DNA from: an uncultured Collinsella sp.
Lineage (GTDB): Bacteria > Actinomycetota > Coriobacteriia > Coriobacteriales > Coriobacteriaceae
Direction: 5' to 3'
Assembly (NCBI GenBank): GCA_900768795.1
Contig: CAAGEH010000011.1
Location: forward strand, 1 to 30,379
Length of the DNA stretch: 30,379 nt
Positions 1-6,911 of this stretch are shown here, piece after piece. How positions within the stretch are numbered: the first letter of the stretch is position 1; the number at the start of each line of letters is the position of its first letter. The notes under the pieces are model-generated. The model saw nothing but the letters and a program-made list of their open reading frames with translations. It was not told the origin of the DNA and did not search any database. The position numbers and the translations under genes were made by a program.

Positions 1-264
<264 letters not shown>

Positions 265-293
265 CTTTTCTCTCTGATCTGTTTGATTGATCA

Positions 294-327
294 GAACCCG
301 GTATCGAAAGGTGCCGGGTTCTTTTTT
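294..327 (+). terminator. Intrinsic terminator after tuf
   Basis: GAACCCGG (294-301) pairs perfectly with CCGGGTTC (314-321) around a 12-base loop and is followed by six T (322-327). It separates tuf from the rpmG transcript. Confidence 0.92.
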
Positions 328-395
328 CTGTCGAGGGTATCGAGTGCATATTTTATGAATGCGCGCCTAGATGTAGCGCAAAACGCCTGAATCCG

Positions 396-425
396 TTGAC
401 AGATACAAAAGCGAGATGCTAAAGT
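396..425 (+). promoter_or_regulatory. Probable sigma-A promoter for rpmG-tRNA-Trp-secE-nusG
   Basis: A perfect TTGACA at 396-401 is followed after 18 bases by TAAAGT (420-425; four of six matches to TATAAT). It lies between the tuf terminator and rpmG, where a promoter is required, and about 48 bases before the rpmG start. Confidence 0.6.
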
Positions 426-472
426 ATTTCGCCGTGCCCGAACATGGGCGGTTATTGAAAGGTTCAAGATTC

Positions 473-622
473 ATGCGTACTCTCGTTACTCTTGCGTGCA
501 CTGAGTGCAAGCGCCGCAACTATACGACCACCAAGAACAAGTCCACCATGCCCGATCGCATGGAGATCAAGAAATATTGCCCTTGGTGCCGTAAACACAC
601 TGTTCACAAAGAGACCCGCTAG
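473..622 (+). CDS. rpmG: 50S ribosomal protein L33
   Basis: A 49-residue protein (MRTLVTLACTECKRRNY...) with two CxxC pairs, CTEC near residue 9 and CPWC near residue 37. It is therefore the zinc-binding (C+) form of L33, a small protein of the large ribosomal subunit near the E site. The ATG at 473 is chosen because GAAAGG stands ten bases upstream (457-462) and the length is standard; an upstream in-frame ATG at 416 would lie inside the promoter. It is first in a transcript that continues through tRNA-Trp into secE and nusG, a common bacterial order. Confidence 0.95.
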   Translation: MRTLVTLACTECKRRNYTTTKNKSTMPDRMEIKKYCPWCRKHTVHKETR

Positions 623-634
623 TTTCTTTTATAT

Positions 635-710
635 ACGCCAGTAGTTCAATTGGTAGAGCATCGGTCTCCAAAACCGAGTGTTGAGGGTTCGAGTCCTTCC
701 TGGCGTGCCA
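635..710 (+). tRNA. trnW: tRNA-Trp (anticodon CCA)
   Basis: The 76-base cloverleaf folds completely. The acceptor stem is ACGCCAG (635-641) with CTGGCGT; the D stem is GTTC/GAGC; the anticodon stem is TCGGT (661-665)/ACCGA (673-677), with loop CTCCAAA placing anticodon CCA at 668-670; the T arm contains GGTTCGAGT. The discriminator G is followed by an encoded CCA (708-710). It lies 12 bases after rpmG, so it must be cut from a transcript that also carries mRNA. Confidence 0.97.
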
Positions 711-719
711 GTCTTTAAT

Positions 720-747
720 CCGTAAGCCTCCTTAGTGGGGCTTACGG
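720..747 (+). other. Hairpin between tRNA-Trp and secE
   Basis: CCGTAAGCC (720-728) and GGCTTACGG (739-747) form a perfect 9-bp stem with a 10-base loop. Only three T follow, so it is at most a weak terminator. A role in 3' trimming of the tRNA or in partial read-through into secE is inferred. Confidence 0.55.
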
Positions 748-789
748 TTTCTACATGTATAAGCGCTATGAGCGCGGAGGTTAGACCAT

Positions 790-1128
790 ATGGCCAACAA
801 GAAGAACAAGAAGAAGGTTGCCGAGAGCAAGAAAGCTCCCGTAAAGGCTTCCAATTCTGGCGTTGAGTCCAAGAAGGCCGCTGCAAAAAAGCAGTCCTCC
901 AAGGCTAAGGCCAAGAAGGACGCAAAGCCCGGCTTCTTCGCGCGCATCAAGAAGTATTTCAGCTCGGTTCGTTCCGAGATGAAGCGCGTTACTTGGCCGA
1001 GCAAGAAAGAGCTTATCAACTTCTCTCTCGTTGTCTGCGCTTCTCTGATCGTCGTCGGTTTGGTTATCGCCGCCCTCGACGCATTGGTCGGCCAGGGTCT
1101 GTTCTTCATCTCTGGATTTAGGGGCTAA
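790..1128 (+). CDS. secE: Preprotein translocase subunit SecE
   Basis: A 112-residue protein. Residues 1-47 are a Lys/Ala/Ser-rich, probably disordered cytosolic extension. An amphipathic helix follows with the family signature RSEMKRVTWPSKKEL (61-75), then one transmembrane helix at about 78-98. This is the single-span Gram-positive/actinobacterial SecE that clamps SecY in the Sec translocon. The start is set by GGAGG at 776-780, nine bases before the ATG. nusG begins three bases after its stop, so the two genes are cotranscribed as in most bacteria. Confidence 0.95.
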   Translation: MANKKNKKKVAESKKAPVKASNSGVESKKAAAKKQSSKAKAKKDAKPGFFARIKKYFSSVRSEMKRVTWPSKKELINFSLVVCASLIVVGLVIAALDALVGQGLFFISGFRG

Positions 1129-1131
1129 GCA

Positions 1132-1668
1132 ATGTCTAAGCGTTGGTATGTGATTCACACCTACTCTGGATACGAAAACCGCGTCAAATCCGATCTCGAG
1201 CATCGTATCGAGACCATGGGTATGCAGGATCGTATCTTTGATATCGAGATTCCCGTTGAGCGCGTCACCGAGATCAAAGAGGGCGGCAAGCGCGAGACCA
1301 AGGACGCCAAGATCTTCCCGAGCTATGTGCTCGTTCGTATGGAGATGGATGACGACGCTTGGACTTGCGTTCGCAACACTCCGGGCGTTACCGGTTTCCT
1401 CGGTGGAAACGGCAAGCCCGCTCCGTTGTCTCGTGACGAGTACAACAAGATGATGCGCCGCACGAACAAGGGCGAGGCTCCCAAGCGTACGGCTGTCGAT
1501 CTTGAGGTCGGATCGACCGTTCGCGTCACCTCCGGCCCGCTCGCCGACTTCGATGGTAAGATTTCCGAAGTCAACGCCGAGTCCGGCAAGGTCAAGGTCG
1601 TTCTCGAGATCTTCGGTCGCGAGACTCCCGTGGAGCTTGCTTTCGATCAGGTTACCGTCGTCGCCTAA
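1132..1668 (+). CDS. nusG: Transcription termination/antitermination factor NusG
   Basis: A 178-residue protein of normal length. The NGN domain occupies about 1-115, with RWYVIHTYSGYENRV at the N-terminus, the FPSYVLVRM strand and the NTPGVTGFLG loop. A C-terminal KOW domain follows (GSTVRVTSGPLADFDG, about 125-140). NusG binds the RNA polymerase clamp and couples it to Rho or ribosomal protein S10. The gene follows secE at a 3-base gap and shows no strong ribosome binding site of its own, which suggests translational coupling. No terminator is evident in the 128 bases before rplK. Confidence 0.96.
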   Translation: MSKRWYVIHTYSGYENRVKSDLEHRIETMGMQDRIFDIEIPVERVTEIKEGGKRETKDAKIFPSYVLVRMEMDDDAWTCVRNTPGVTGFLGGNGKPAPLSRDEYNKMMRRTNKGEAPKRTAVDLEVGSTVRVTSGPLADFDGKISEVNAESGKVKVVLEIFGRETPVELAFDQVTVVA

Positions 1669-1796
1669 GGTTTGTAGTATCCGCGGACGTGCTTCTTCTG
1701 GGGCTGCTCACCTTGGAAGTGCTTCTAACACCAACGCGTTTACGATAGATAGTTAACGTAATGCACATTCGTGTTTAAGTTTAGGAAGGTTTTGAC

Positions 1797-2225
1797 ATGG
1801 CTGAGAAAAAAGTCGCTACCATGATCAAGCTCCAGATTCAGGCTGGTGCTGCTAACCCCGCTCCTCCCGTTGGCCCCGCACTCGGTGCTGCCCAGGTCAA
1901 CATCATGCAGTTCTGCCAGGCATTCAATGCCGCTACGGCAGACAAGAAGGGTGACATCATCCCCGTTGAGATCACAGTCTACGAGGATCGCTCCTTCGAC
2001 TTCGTTTGCAAGACCCCTCCTGCGGCTCATCTCATCAAGAAGGAGCTCAAGCTCAAGAGCGGTTCTGCAAAGCCCCAGGCCGACAAGGTCGGTCAGCTGA
2101 CCCAGGAGCAGCTCACCAAGATCGCCGAGATCAAGATGCCGGACCTCAACGCCAACGACATCGAGGCCGCTAAGAAGATCGTCGCCGGTACCGCCCGTTC
2201 CATGGGCGTCACCATCGCCGAGTAA
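1797..2225 (+). CDS. rplK: 50S ribosomal protein L11
   Basis: A 142-residue L11, the GTPase-associated-centre protein that binds 23S rRNA with L10. The N-terminal flexible domain carries the proline-rich AGAANPAPPVGPALG segment and IMQFCQAFNA. The C-terminal RNA-binding domain contains KTPPAAHLIKKELKLKSGS and the terminal AGTARSMGV. The start has AGGAAGG at 1783-1789. The 128 bases between nusG and rplK hold this ribosome binding site, but I see no convincing promoter or terminator there. Confidence 0.97.
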   Translation: MAEKKVATMIKLQIQAGAANPAPPVGPALGAAQVNIMQFCQAFNAATADKKGDIIPVEITVYEDRSFDFVCKTPPAAHLIKKELKLKSGSAKPQADKVGQLTQEQLTKIAEIKMPDLNANDIEAAKKIVAGTARSMGVTIAE

Positions 2226-2240
2226 CTTCATTTGGTAACT

Positions 2241-2291
2241 ACGGTGCGCTCGATAATCGGGTGCACCGTTTATGCGTGCAATACGGCACGC
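2241..2291 (+). other. Two hairpins in the rplK-rplA spacer
   Basis: ACGGTGC (2241-2247) pairs with GCACCGT (2263-2269), and GCGTGC (2274-2279) pairs with GCACGC (2286-2291). Neither is followed by a T-run, so they are not typical terminators. They precede the L1-site-like fold and may shape the leader or protect the mRNA. Confidence 0.45.
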
Positions 2292-2297
2292 GTTTGA

Positions 2298-2326
2298 TGT
2301 GGGAGGGCTCATGCCCGTTGACCACA
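2298..2326 (+). promoter_or_regulatory. Putative L1-binding autoregulatory site upstream of rplA
   Basis: TGTGG (2298-2302) pairs with CCACA (2322-2326), and GGGC (2305-2308) pairs with GCCC (2313-2316). The two helices are separated by GA on the 5' side and GTTGA on the 3' side. The order GUGG-GA-GGC...GCC-G..UGA-CCAC mirrors the L1 site of 23S rRNA (helices 76-78), which ribosomal L1 also recognises on its own mRNA. AGGAGG (2326-2331) begins on the last paired base, so L1 binding would block ribosome entry on rplA. The pairing is seen; the function is inferred. Confidence 0.65.
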
Positions 2327-2339
2327 GGAGGTAATACAC

Positions 2340-3047
2340 ATGGCAAAGCATGGAAAGAGCTACAAGGCCGCAGCCGAGAAGATCGACCGCTCCAAGCTCT
2401 ACACCCCTCTCGAGGCCGCTAAGCTCCTCAAGGAGCTCGACGGTGCCAAGTTCGACGAGACAGTCGAGGCTCACTTCCGTCTGGGCATCGATACCCGTAA
2501 GGCCGATCAGAACATCCGTGGTTCTATCTCGCTTCCTCACGGTACCGGCAAGACCGTCCGTGTCGCCGTCTTCGCCGAGGGCGAGAAGGCTCGCGAGGCC
2601 GAGGAAGCAGGCGCCGATATCGTCGCTTCCGACGAGCTGATCGCTGCTATCCAGAAGGGCGAGATCAACTTCGACGCCGCTATCGCTACCCCGAACATGA
2701 TGGCCAAGGTTGGCCGCATCGGTAAGATCCTTGGTCCCCGTGGCCTTATGCCGAACCCCAAGCTCGGCACCGTTACCATGGACGTCGCCAAGATGGTTTC
2801 CGAGCTCAAGGCCGGCCGCGTCGAGTATCGTGCCGACCGTTACGGCATCTGCCACGTGCCGCTGGGCAAGAAGTCCTTCTCCGAGCAGCAGCTCATCGAG
2901 AACTACGCTGCCCTCTACACCGAGATCCTTCGCGTCAAGCCCTCTTCTGCTAAGGGCAAGTACGTTAAGTCCATCTCCGTTTCCAGCACCATGGGCCCTG
3001 GCATTAAGGTCGACCCGGCTGTTCAGCGCGACTTCCTCGCTGAGTAA
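2340..3047 (+). CDS. rplA: 50S ribosomal protein L1
   Basis: A 235-residue L1, the mobile L1-stalk protein that releases deacylated tRNA from the E site and acts as a translational repressor. It shows the family pattern: EAAKLLKEL, ETVEAHFRLGIDTRKADQNIRGSISLPHGTGK, ILGPRGLMPNPKLGTV (the L1 signature) and a C-terminal SISVSSTMGPGIKVD. The ATG lies eight bases after a perfect AGGAGG (2326-2331), itself attached to the putative L1 site. A terminator follows, so rplA ends the transcript instead of continuing into rplJL. Confidence 0.97.
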   Translation: MAKHGKSYKAAAEKIDRSKLYTPLEAAKLLKELDGAKFDETVEAHFRLGIDTRKADQNIRGSISLPHGTGKTVRVAVFAEGEKAREAEEAGADIVASDELIAAIQKGEINFDAAIATPNMMAKVGRIGKILGPRGLMPNPKLGTVTMDVAKMVSELKAGRVEYRADRYGICHVPLGKKSFSEQQLIENYAALYTEILRVKPSSAKGKYVKSISVSSTMGPGIKVDPAVQRDFLAE

Positions 3048-3089
3048 CTTTTGGCGCTTGAGCAGTTTACAGCTCGAATAGGGTGATTG

Positions 3090-3128
3090 AACCCGGTTCC
3101 GCTTTGCGCGGGGCTGGGTTTTTGTTTT
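3090..3128 (+). terminator. Intrinsic terminator after rplA
   Basis: AACCC (3090-3094) pairs with GGGTT (3116-3120), enclosing an inner CCGC/GCGG stem. The hairpin is followed by TTTGTTTT. It closes the nusG-rplKA transcription unit. Confidence 0.8.
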
Positions 3129-3246
3129 ATAGCGCTGCCCTGGGATAAACCCCGAACTCGATAATTTTCATGCTGTTATCTCGTGGATATAGTTCGCGCG
3201 CGACTGATCGTCGATAATTTCTCCTATGAGTCTGTTTTGAATCTGT

Positions 3247-3252
3247 TACACT
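3247..3252 (+). promoter_or_regulatory. Candidate -10 hexamer for the leu operon
   Basis: TACACT at 3247-3252 matches TATAAT at four of six positions and would start RNA near 3259, about 36 bases before the leader peptide. No good -35 is seen at the usual distance. The remainder of 3129-3294 shows no gene. Confidence 0.3.
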
Positions 3253-3294
3253 TTATCGCGTTGCAGTAATCATTCAGGTCGAAAGGAGCGCAAC

Positions 3295-3351
3295 ATGAAC
3301 AACACGATGTCGCTCCTAGGCCTAGCGCTACTAGATTCCAACGCGCGCTAG
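3295..3351 (+). CDS. leuL: Leucine-rich leader peptide of the leu operon
   Basis: A short frame of 18 residues, MNNTMSLLGLALLDSNAR. AGGAG at 3284-3288 gives a good ribosome binding site six bases before the ATG. Five of 18 codons are Leu, in a cluster (3313-3333): one CTC and four CTA. CTA is hardly used in the neighbouring genes, which prefer CTC, CTG and CTT, so translation should stall there when charged Leu-tRNA is scarce. The stop TAG (3349-3351) lies within the strand that forms both the 1:2 and the 2:3 hairpins of the attenuator. leuA begins 155 bases later. This is a textbook position and composition for an attenuation leader peptide. Confidence 0.88.
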   Translation: MNNTMSLLGLALLDSNAR

Positions 3352-3435
3352 GTAACTGCTTCGTTAGATACGTTTGCACCTAAGTGCGCATACGTCCCGT
3401 CGGTTTTACGGACGTGAGCACTTGGGTGCATTTTT
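3321..3435 (+). promoter_or_regulatory. Leucine transcription attenuator (alternative hairpins plus terminator)
   Basis: Three competing pairings are visible. Stem 1:2 is CCTAGCGC (3321-3328, inside the Leu codons) with GCGCTAGG (3345-3352). Stem 2:3 (antiterminator) is GCGC plus TAGGT (3343-3353) with ACCTA plus GCGC (3378-3389). Stem 3:4 is the terminator: TGCACCTAAGTGC (3375-3387) with GCACTTGGGTGCA (3418-3430), 13 bp with one G-U, capped by ACGTCC/GGACGT (3392-3397, 3410-3415) and followed by TTTTT (3431-3435). Stalling at the Leu codons would prevent 1:2, favour 2:3 and let transcription enter leuACDB. Pairings are read directly; the mechanism is known from enteric and actinobacterial amino-acid operons. 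Confidence 0.85.
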
Positions 3436-3506
3436 ATATCGCGATTGTACCTACGTGTCTCTCCGTAAAGCCAAGCTGTAAAAGATCAGGCTCATTTGGA
3501 GGAACC

Positions 3507-5042
3507 ATGACGCGCAAAATCGCAATTTTCGACACCACTCTGCGCGATGGCGAGCAGTCGCCCGGCGCAAGTATGAATACCGAGGAAAAGCTCATAATCG
3601 CCCGTCAGCTCGTACGCATGAACGTCGATGTTATCGAGGCCGGTTTCCCCATCTCGAGCCCCGGTGACTTCAAGTCCGTGCACGAGATCGGCAAAATCGC
3701 TGGCGATACCTGCACGGTCTGTGGTTTGACGCGTGCCGTCGACAAGGATATCGAGGTCGCCGCCGAGGCCCTCAAGAGCGCCAAGCGCCCCCGCATCCAC
3801 ACCGGCCTGGGCGTCTCCCCCTCGCATCTGCATGACAAACTGCATCTCACGGAGGACGAGGCCATCGAGCGCGCGGTTCACGCGGTCAAGTACGCCCGCA
3901 GCTTCGTCGACGACGTCGAATTCTATGCGGAGGATGCCGGTCGTTCCGATCAGGAGTTTCTGGTCCGTATCGTGCAGGCTGCCGTCAAGGCGGGGGCAAC
4001 GGTCATCAACATTCCCGATACGACGGGATATAACATGCCGTGGAACTTCGGTACGCGCATCAAGGATCTGCGCGAGCGCGTCGACGGTATCGAAGATGTG
4101 ACGATTTCGGTCCATACGCACAACGACCTGGGCATGGCGACGGCGCTTGCGCTCGATGCGGTCCAGAACGGCGCCACGCAGATCGAGTGCACCATCAACG
4201 GCCTGGGCGAGCGCGCGGGCAATACCGCCCTTGAAGAGGTCGTTATGGCTATCAAGATGCACGGGGATGCGCTCGATGCCCATACCGATATCGTTACGCG
4301 CGAGCTCACGCATGCCAGCAAGCTCGTCAGCTCCATCACGGGCATCAACGTGCAGCCCAACAAAGCGATCGTGGGCGCCAACGCCTTTGCGCACAGCTCC
4401 GGCATCCATCAGGACGGCGTGCTCAAGGCGCGTGACACCTACGAGATCATCGACCCCGCAGATGTGGGTGCTGCTGGATCCGAGATCATCCTTTCCGCCC
4501 GTTCCGGCCATGCAGCGCTTCGCCATCGTCTGGGCGAGCTCGGGTACACCTTTGACGATAAAGAGTTCGAGGCCATTTACAATCGCTTCCTCGAGATCGC
4601 CGACCAGAAGAAGGAGGTCTTCGATGAGGACCTGGAGTCGATGGTTCAGGAGCGTCAGCGCGAGGTGAAGGCGATCTACACGCTCGAGGCATTGCAGGTC
4701 TCCTGTGGCGATCCTTTGGTCCCGACGGCGACCGCGACGATTACCGACGAGCTCGGCGTGAGCCATGTGGTATGCGCTACGGGTACCGGCCCCGTTGACG
4801 CGGCGTACAAGGCTGTTGACCAGGTCGTTGCCATGCACGGTGACCTTACGGAGTTCAACGTCAAGGCTATTACGCGCGGCATCGACGCGATCGGCGAAGT
4901 CACGGTGCGCATCACGGCCGATGACGGCAAGGTCTATACGGGTCGCGGTGCCGATACCGATATCATCGTGAGCTCCGCCAAGGCATACGTTAACGCCGTC
5001 AACCGCATGATTCAGACCGCCCGTGCCAAAGAGGGCAAATAG
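3507..5042 (+). CDS. leuA: 2-isopropylmalate synthase
   Basis: A 511-residue enzyme that condenses acetyl-CoA with 2-oxoisovalerate, the first committed step of leucine synthesis. The catalytic TIM barrel (about 1-275) begins with IFDTTLRDGEQSPGA and includes the metal-binding HTHNDLG and the NGLGERAGN loop. HSSGIHQDGVLK follows. The C-terminal LeuA regulatory domain (about 385-505) ends in a dimerisation module that normally binds leucine, so feedback inhibition is expected. GGAGG at 3498-3502 sets the ATG at 3507; extension further upstream would run through the attenuator terminator. First structural gene of leuACDB. Length and motifs fit the LeuA type 1 of about 510 residues. Confidence 0.96.
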   Translation: MTRKIAIFDTTLRDGEQSPGASMNTEEKLIIARQLVRMNVDVIEAGFPISSPGDFKSVHEIGKIAGDTCTVCGLTRAVDKDIEVAAEALKSAKRPRIHTGLGVSPSHLHDKLHLTEDEAIERAVHAVKYARSFVDDVEFYAEDAGRSDQEFLVRIVQAAVKAGATVINIPDTTGYNMPWNFGTRIKDLRERVDGIEDVTISVHTHNDLGMATALALDAVQNGATQIECTINGLGERAGNTALEEVVMAIKMHGDALDAHTDIVTRELTHASKLVSSITGINVQPNKAIVGANAFAHSSGIHQDGVLKARDTYEIIDPADVGAAGSEIILSARSGHAALRHRLGELGYTFDDKEFEAIYNRFLEIADQKKEVFDEDLESMVQERQREVKAIYTLEALQVSCGDPLVPTATATITDELGVSHVVCATGTGPVDAAYKAVDQVVAMHGDLTEFNVKAITRGIDAIGEVTVRITADDGKVYTGRGADTDIIVSSAKAYVNAVNRMIQTARAKEGK

Positions 5043-5058
5043 ACCGAGTTGATTGATA

Positions 5059-5079
5059 GGGCGCCGTGTGCCGGCGCCC
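5059..5079 (+). other. Intercistronic hairpin between leuA and leuC
   Basis: GGGCGCC (5059-5065) and GGCGCCC (5073-5079) form a perfect 7-bp GC stem with a 7-base loop. There is no T-run. It probably affects mRNA stability or relative expression; the function is inferred. Confidence 0.5.
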
Positions 5080-5095
5080 AAGAGAGGGGAATGAT

Positions 5096-6358
5096 ATGAC
5101 ACGTCCCATGACCATGGCAGAGAAGATTCTGGCGGATCATGCCGGCCTTGACGAGGTCGTACCCGGTCAGCTCGTGGAGTGCGATTTGGACCTGGTGCTC
5201 GCCAACGACATCACGGCTCCCATTGCCATCAAGACCGTGCGCGAGATCGGCGCCGGCGTGTTCGACCGCGAGCGCATCTGCCTGGTTCCCGATCACTACA
5301 GCCCCAACAAGGACATCAAAAGCGCGGAGCAGACCAAGGTCACGCGCGATTTCGCGCACGAGCACGGGATCGTGAACTACTTCGAACAGGGCTGCATGGG
5401 TATCGAGCACGCGCTTCTGCCCGAGCAGGGGATTGTCGTTCCCGGCGACCTCATGATAGGCGCGGACTCGCATACGTGCACCTATGGCGGCATCGGCGCC
5501 TTCTCGACGGGCGTGGGCTCCACCGATGCGGGCGTCGGCATGGCTACGGGTCGCGCCTGGTTCAAGGTTCCCGAGACCATCCGCTTCGTTATCGATGGCG
5601 ACCTGCCCGCCGGTGCAACCGCCAAGGACATCATCCTGCATATCATCGGTAAGATCGGCGTGGACGGTGCGCTGTACTGCGCCATGGAATTTGCCGGCTC
5701 GACTATCGAGAACCTGTCCGTCGAGGGCCGTCTCACCATTGCTAACATGGCGATCGAGGCGGGCGGCAAGGCGGGCCTCTTCGAGGTCGATGACACGTGC
5801 CGTGCCTGGGTTGCCGAGCGCGCCCGCCGCGAGCCGCGCGAGTACCATCCCGATGCGGAGGCAACGTACAAGCAGGTCATCCATATCGATGCTGCCGAGA
5901 TCGAGCCGTGCGTGTCATGGCCACACCTGCCGAGCAACACCCATCCGGTCGCCGAGAGCCGCCATATCGCCGTCGATCAGGCGGTGATCGGTTCGTGCAC
6001 CAACGGGCGCATCGAGGACATGCGTGCCGCGGCCGACGTCCTGCGCGGTCGCACGGTCGATCCCAATGTCCGCTGCATCGTGATTCCCGCCACGCAGAAG
6101 GTCTGGCTCCAGTGCGTGCACGAGGGCCTCATGGATGTGTTCATCAGCGCCCATTGCGTCGTCTCCACGCCCACGTGCGGACCGTGCCTGGGCGGTTACA
6201 TGGGCATTCTCGCGGCGGGGGAGCGCTGCATCAGCTCGACGAACCGCAACTTCGTCGGACGTATGGGTGACCCCACGTCCGAGGTCTATCTGGCGAGCCC
6301 TGCCGTCTGCGCGGCATCCGCCGTTGCCGGACACATCGCTTTGCCGAGCGACCTGTAG
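5096..6358 (+). CDS. leuC: 3-isopropylmalate dehydratase large subunit (LeuC2 type)
   Basis: A 420-residue aconitase-superfamily protein that, with LeuD, isomerises 2- to 3-isopropylmalate. It carries GADSHTCTYGGIGAFSTGVGSTD, the first cluster cysteine in IGSCTNGRIEDMR and the CxxC pair in TCGPCLGGYMG, together the three [4Fe-4S] ligands. SSTNRNFVGRMGD completes the substrate site. The length of about 420 matches the shorter archaeal/clostridial LeuC2-HacA family, not the 465-residue enterobacterial form. The ATG at 5096 follows GAGAGGGG (5083-5090). It is the second gene of the operon; leuD begins 43 bases downstream. Confidence 0.95.
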   Translation: MTRPMTMAEKILADHAGLDEVVPGQLVECDLDLVLANDITAPIAIKTVREIGAGVFDRERICLVPDHYSPNKDIKSAEQTKVTRDFAHEHGIVNYFEQGCMGIEHALLPEQGIVVPGDLMIGADSHTCTYGGIGAFSTGVGSTDAGVGMATGRAWFKVPETIRFVIDGDLPAGATAKDIILHIIGKIGVDGALYCAMEFAGSTIENLSVEGRLTIANMAIEAGGKAGLFEVDDTCRAWVAERARREPREYHPDAEATYKQVIHIDAAEIEPCVSWPHLPSNTHPVAESRHIAVDQAVIGSCTNGRIEDMRAAADVLRGRTVDPNVRCIVIPATQKVWLQCVHEGLMDVFISAHCVVSTPTCGPCLGGYMGILAAGERCISSTNRNFVGRMGDPTSEVYLASPAVCAASAVAGHIALPSDL

Positions 6359-6401
6359 CGGTTGCGGGGGTCCTGGAAAAATAGATACTGAGGTTTGAAC
6401 T

Positions 6402-6902
6402 ATGAACTTTGAAGGAACAGTTTTTCGCTACGGTCGAGACATCGATACGGATGTCATTATTCCGGCGCGTTATCTCAACACATCCGAACCGTCCGAGCTC
6501 GCAAAGCACTGTCTGGAGGACCTGGACAAGACCTTTGTCGAGCGCGTACAGCCCGGCGATATCATCGTTGCCGACGAGAATTTTGGCTGCGGCTCGAGCC
6601 GTGAACACGCGCCCGTGGCGATTAAGGCCGCCGGTGTGTCGTGCGTGATCGCCAAGAGCTTTGCGCGCATTTTCTATCGCAACTCGATCAATATGGGCCT
6701 CCCCATTCTTGAGTGCCCGGATGCCGTCGACGGTATTTCGGATGGCGACAAAGTGAGTGTCGATGCCGATACCGGCACCATCGTGAACGAGGCGACGGGT
6801 GCGACGTTCCATGCGCAGCCGTTCCCGCCGTTCATTCAGGAGATCATCAACGCGGGCGGGCTCGTGGCGCGCACCAAGAAGAAGATGGCGCAGAAGGCCT
6901 AG
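6402..6902 (+). CDS. leuD: 3-isopropylmalate dehydratase small subunit
   Basis: A 166-residue swivel-domain subunit that completes the LeuC active site. Family motifs are the N-terminal RYGRDIDTDVIIPARYL, ADENFGCGSSREHAPVAIKAAG (substrate-binding loop) and AKSFARIFYRNSINMGLP. The size of about 165 residues is that of LeuD2, matching the short LeuC partner. Only a modest GAGG (6390-6393) precedes the ATG. leuB begins 9 bases after the stop at its most upstream start, so the operon is tight. Confidence 0.95.
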   Translation: MNFEGTVFRYGRDIDTDVIIPARYLNTSEPSELAKHCLEDLDKTFVERVQPGDIIVADENFGCGSSREHAPVAIKAAGVSCVIAKSFARIFYRNSINMGLPILECPDAVDGISDGDKVSVDADTGTIVNEATGATFHAQPFPPFIQEIINAGGLVARTKKKMAQKA

Positions 6903-6911
6903 GACGGACTC

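Noticed and set aside
1740..2855. 371-codon minus-strand frame opposite rplK and rplA
   Set aside because: It overlaps two unmistakable ribosomal protein genes and its translation resembles no family.
5059..5079. Terminator between leuA and leuC
   Set aside because: The stem is strong but no T-run follows, and leuC continues the pathway immediately.
3492..5102. 536-codon open frame on the minus strand opposite leuA
   Set aside because: It is antisense to a clear leuA with full motifs, has no ribosome binding site and a composition typical of the reverse of GC-rich coding DNA.
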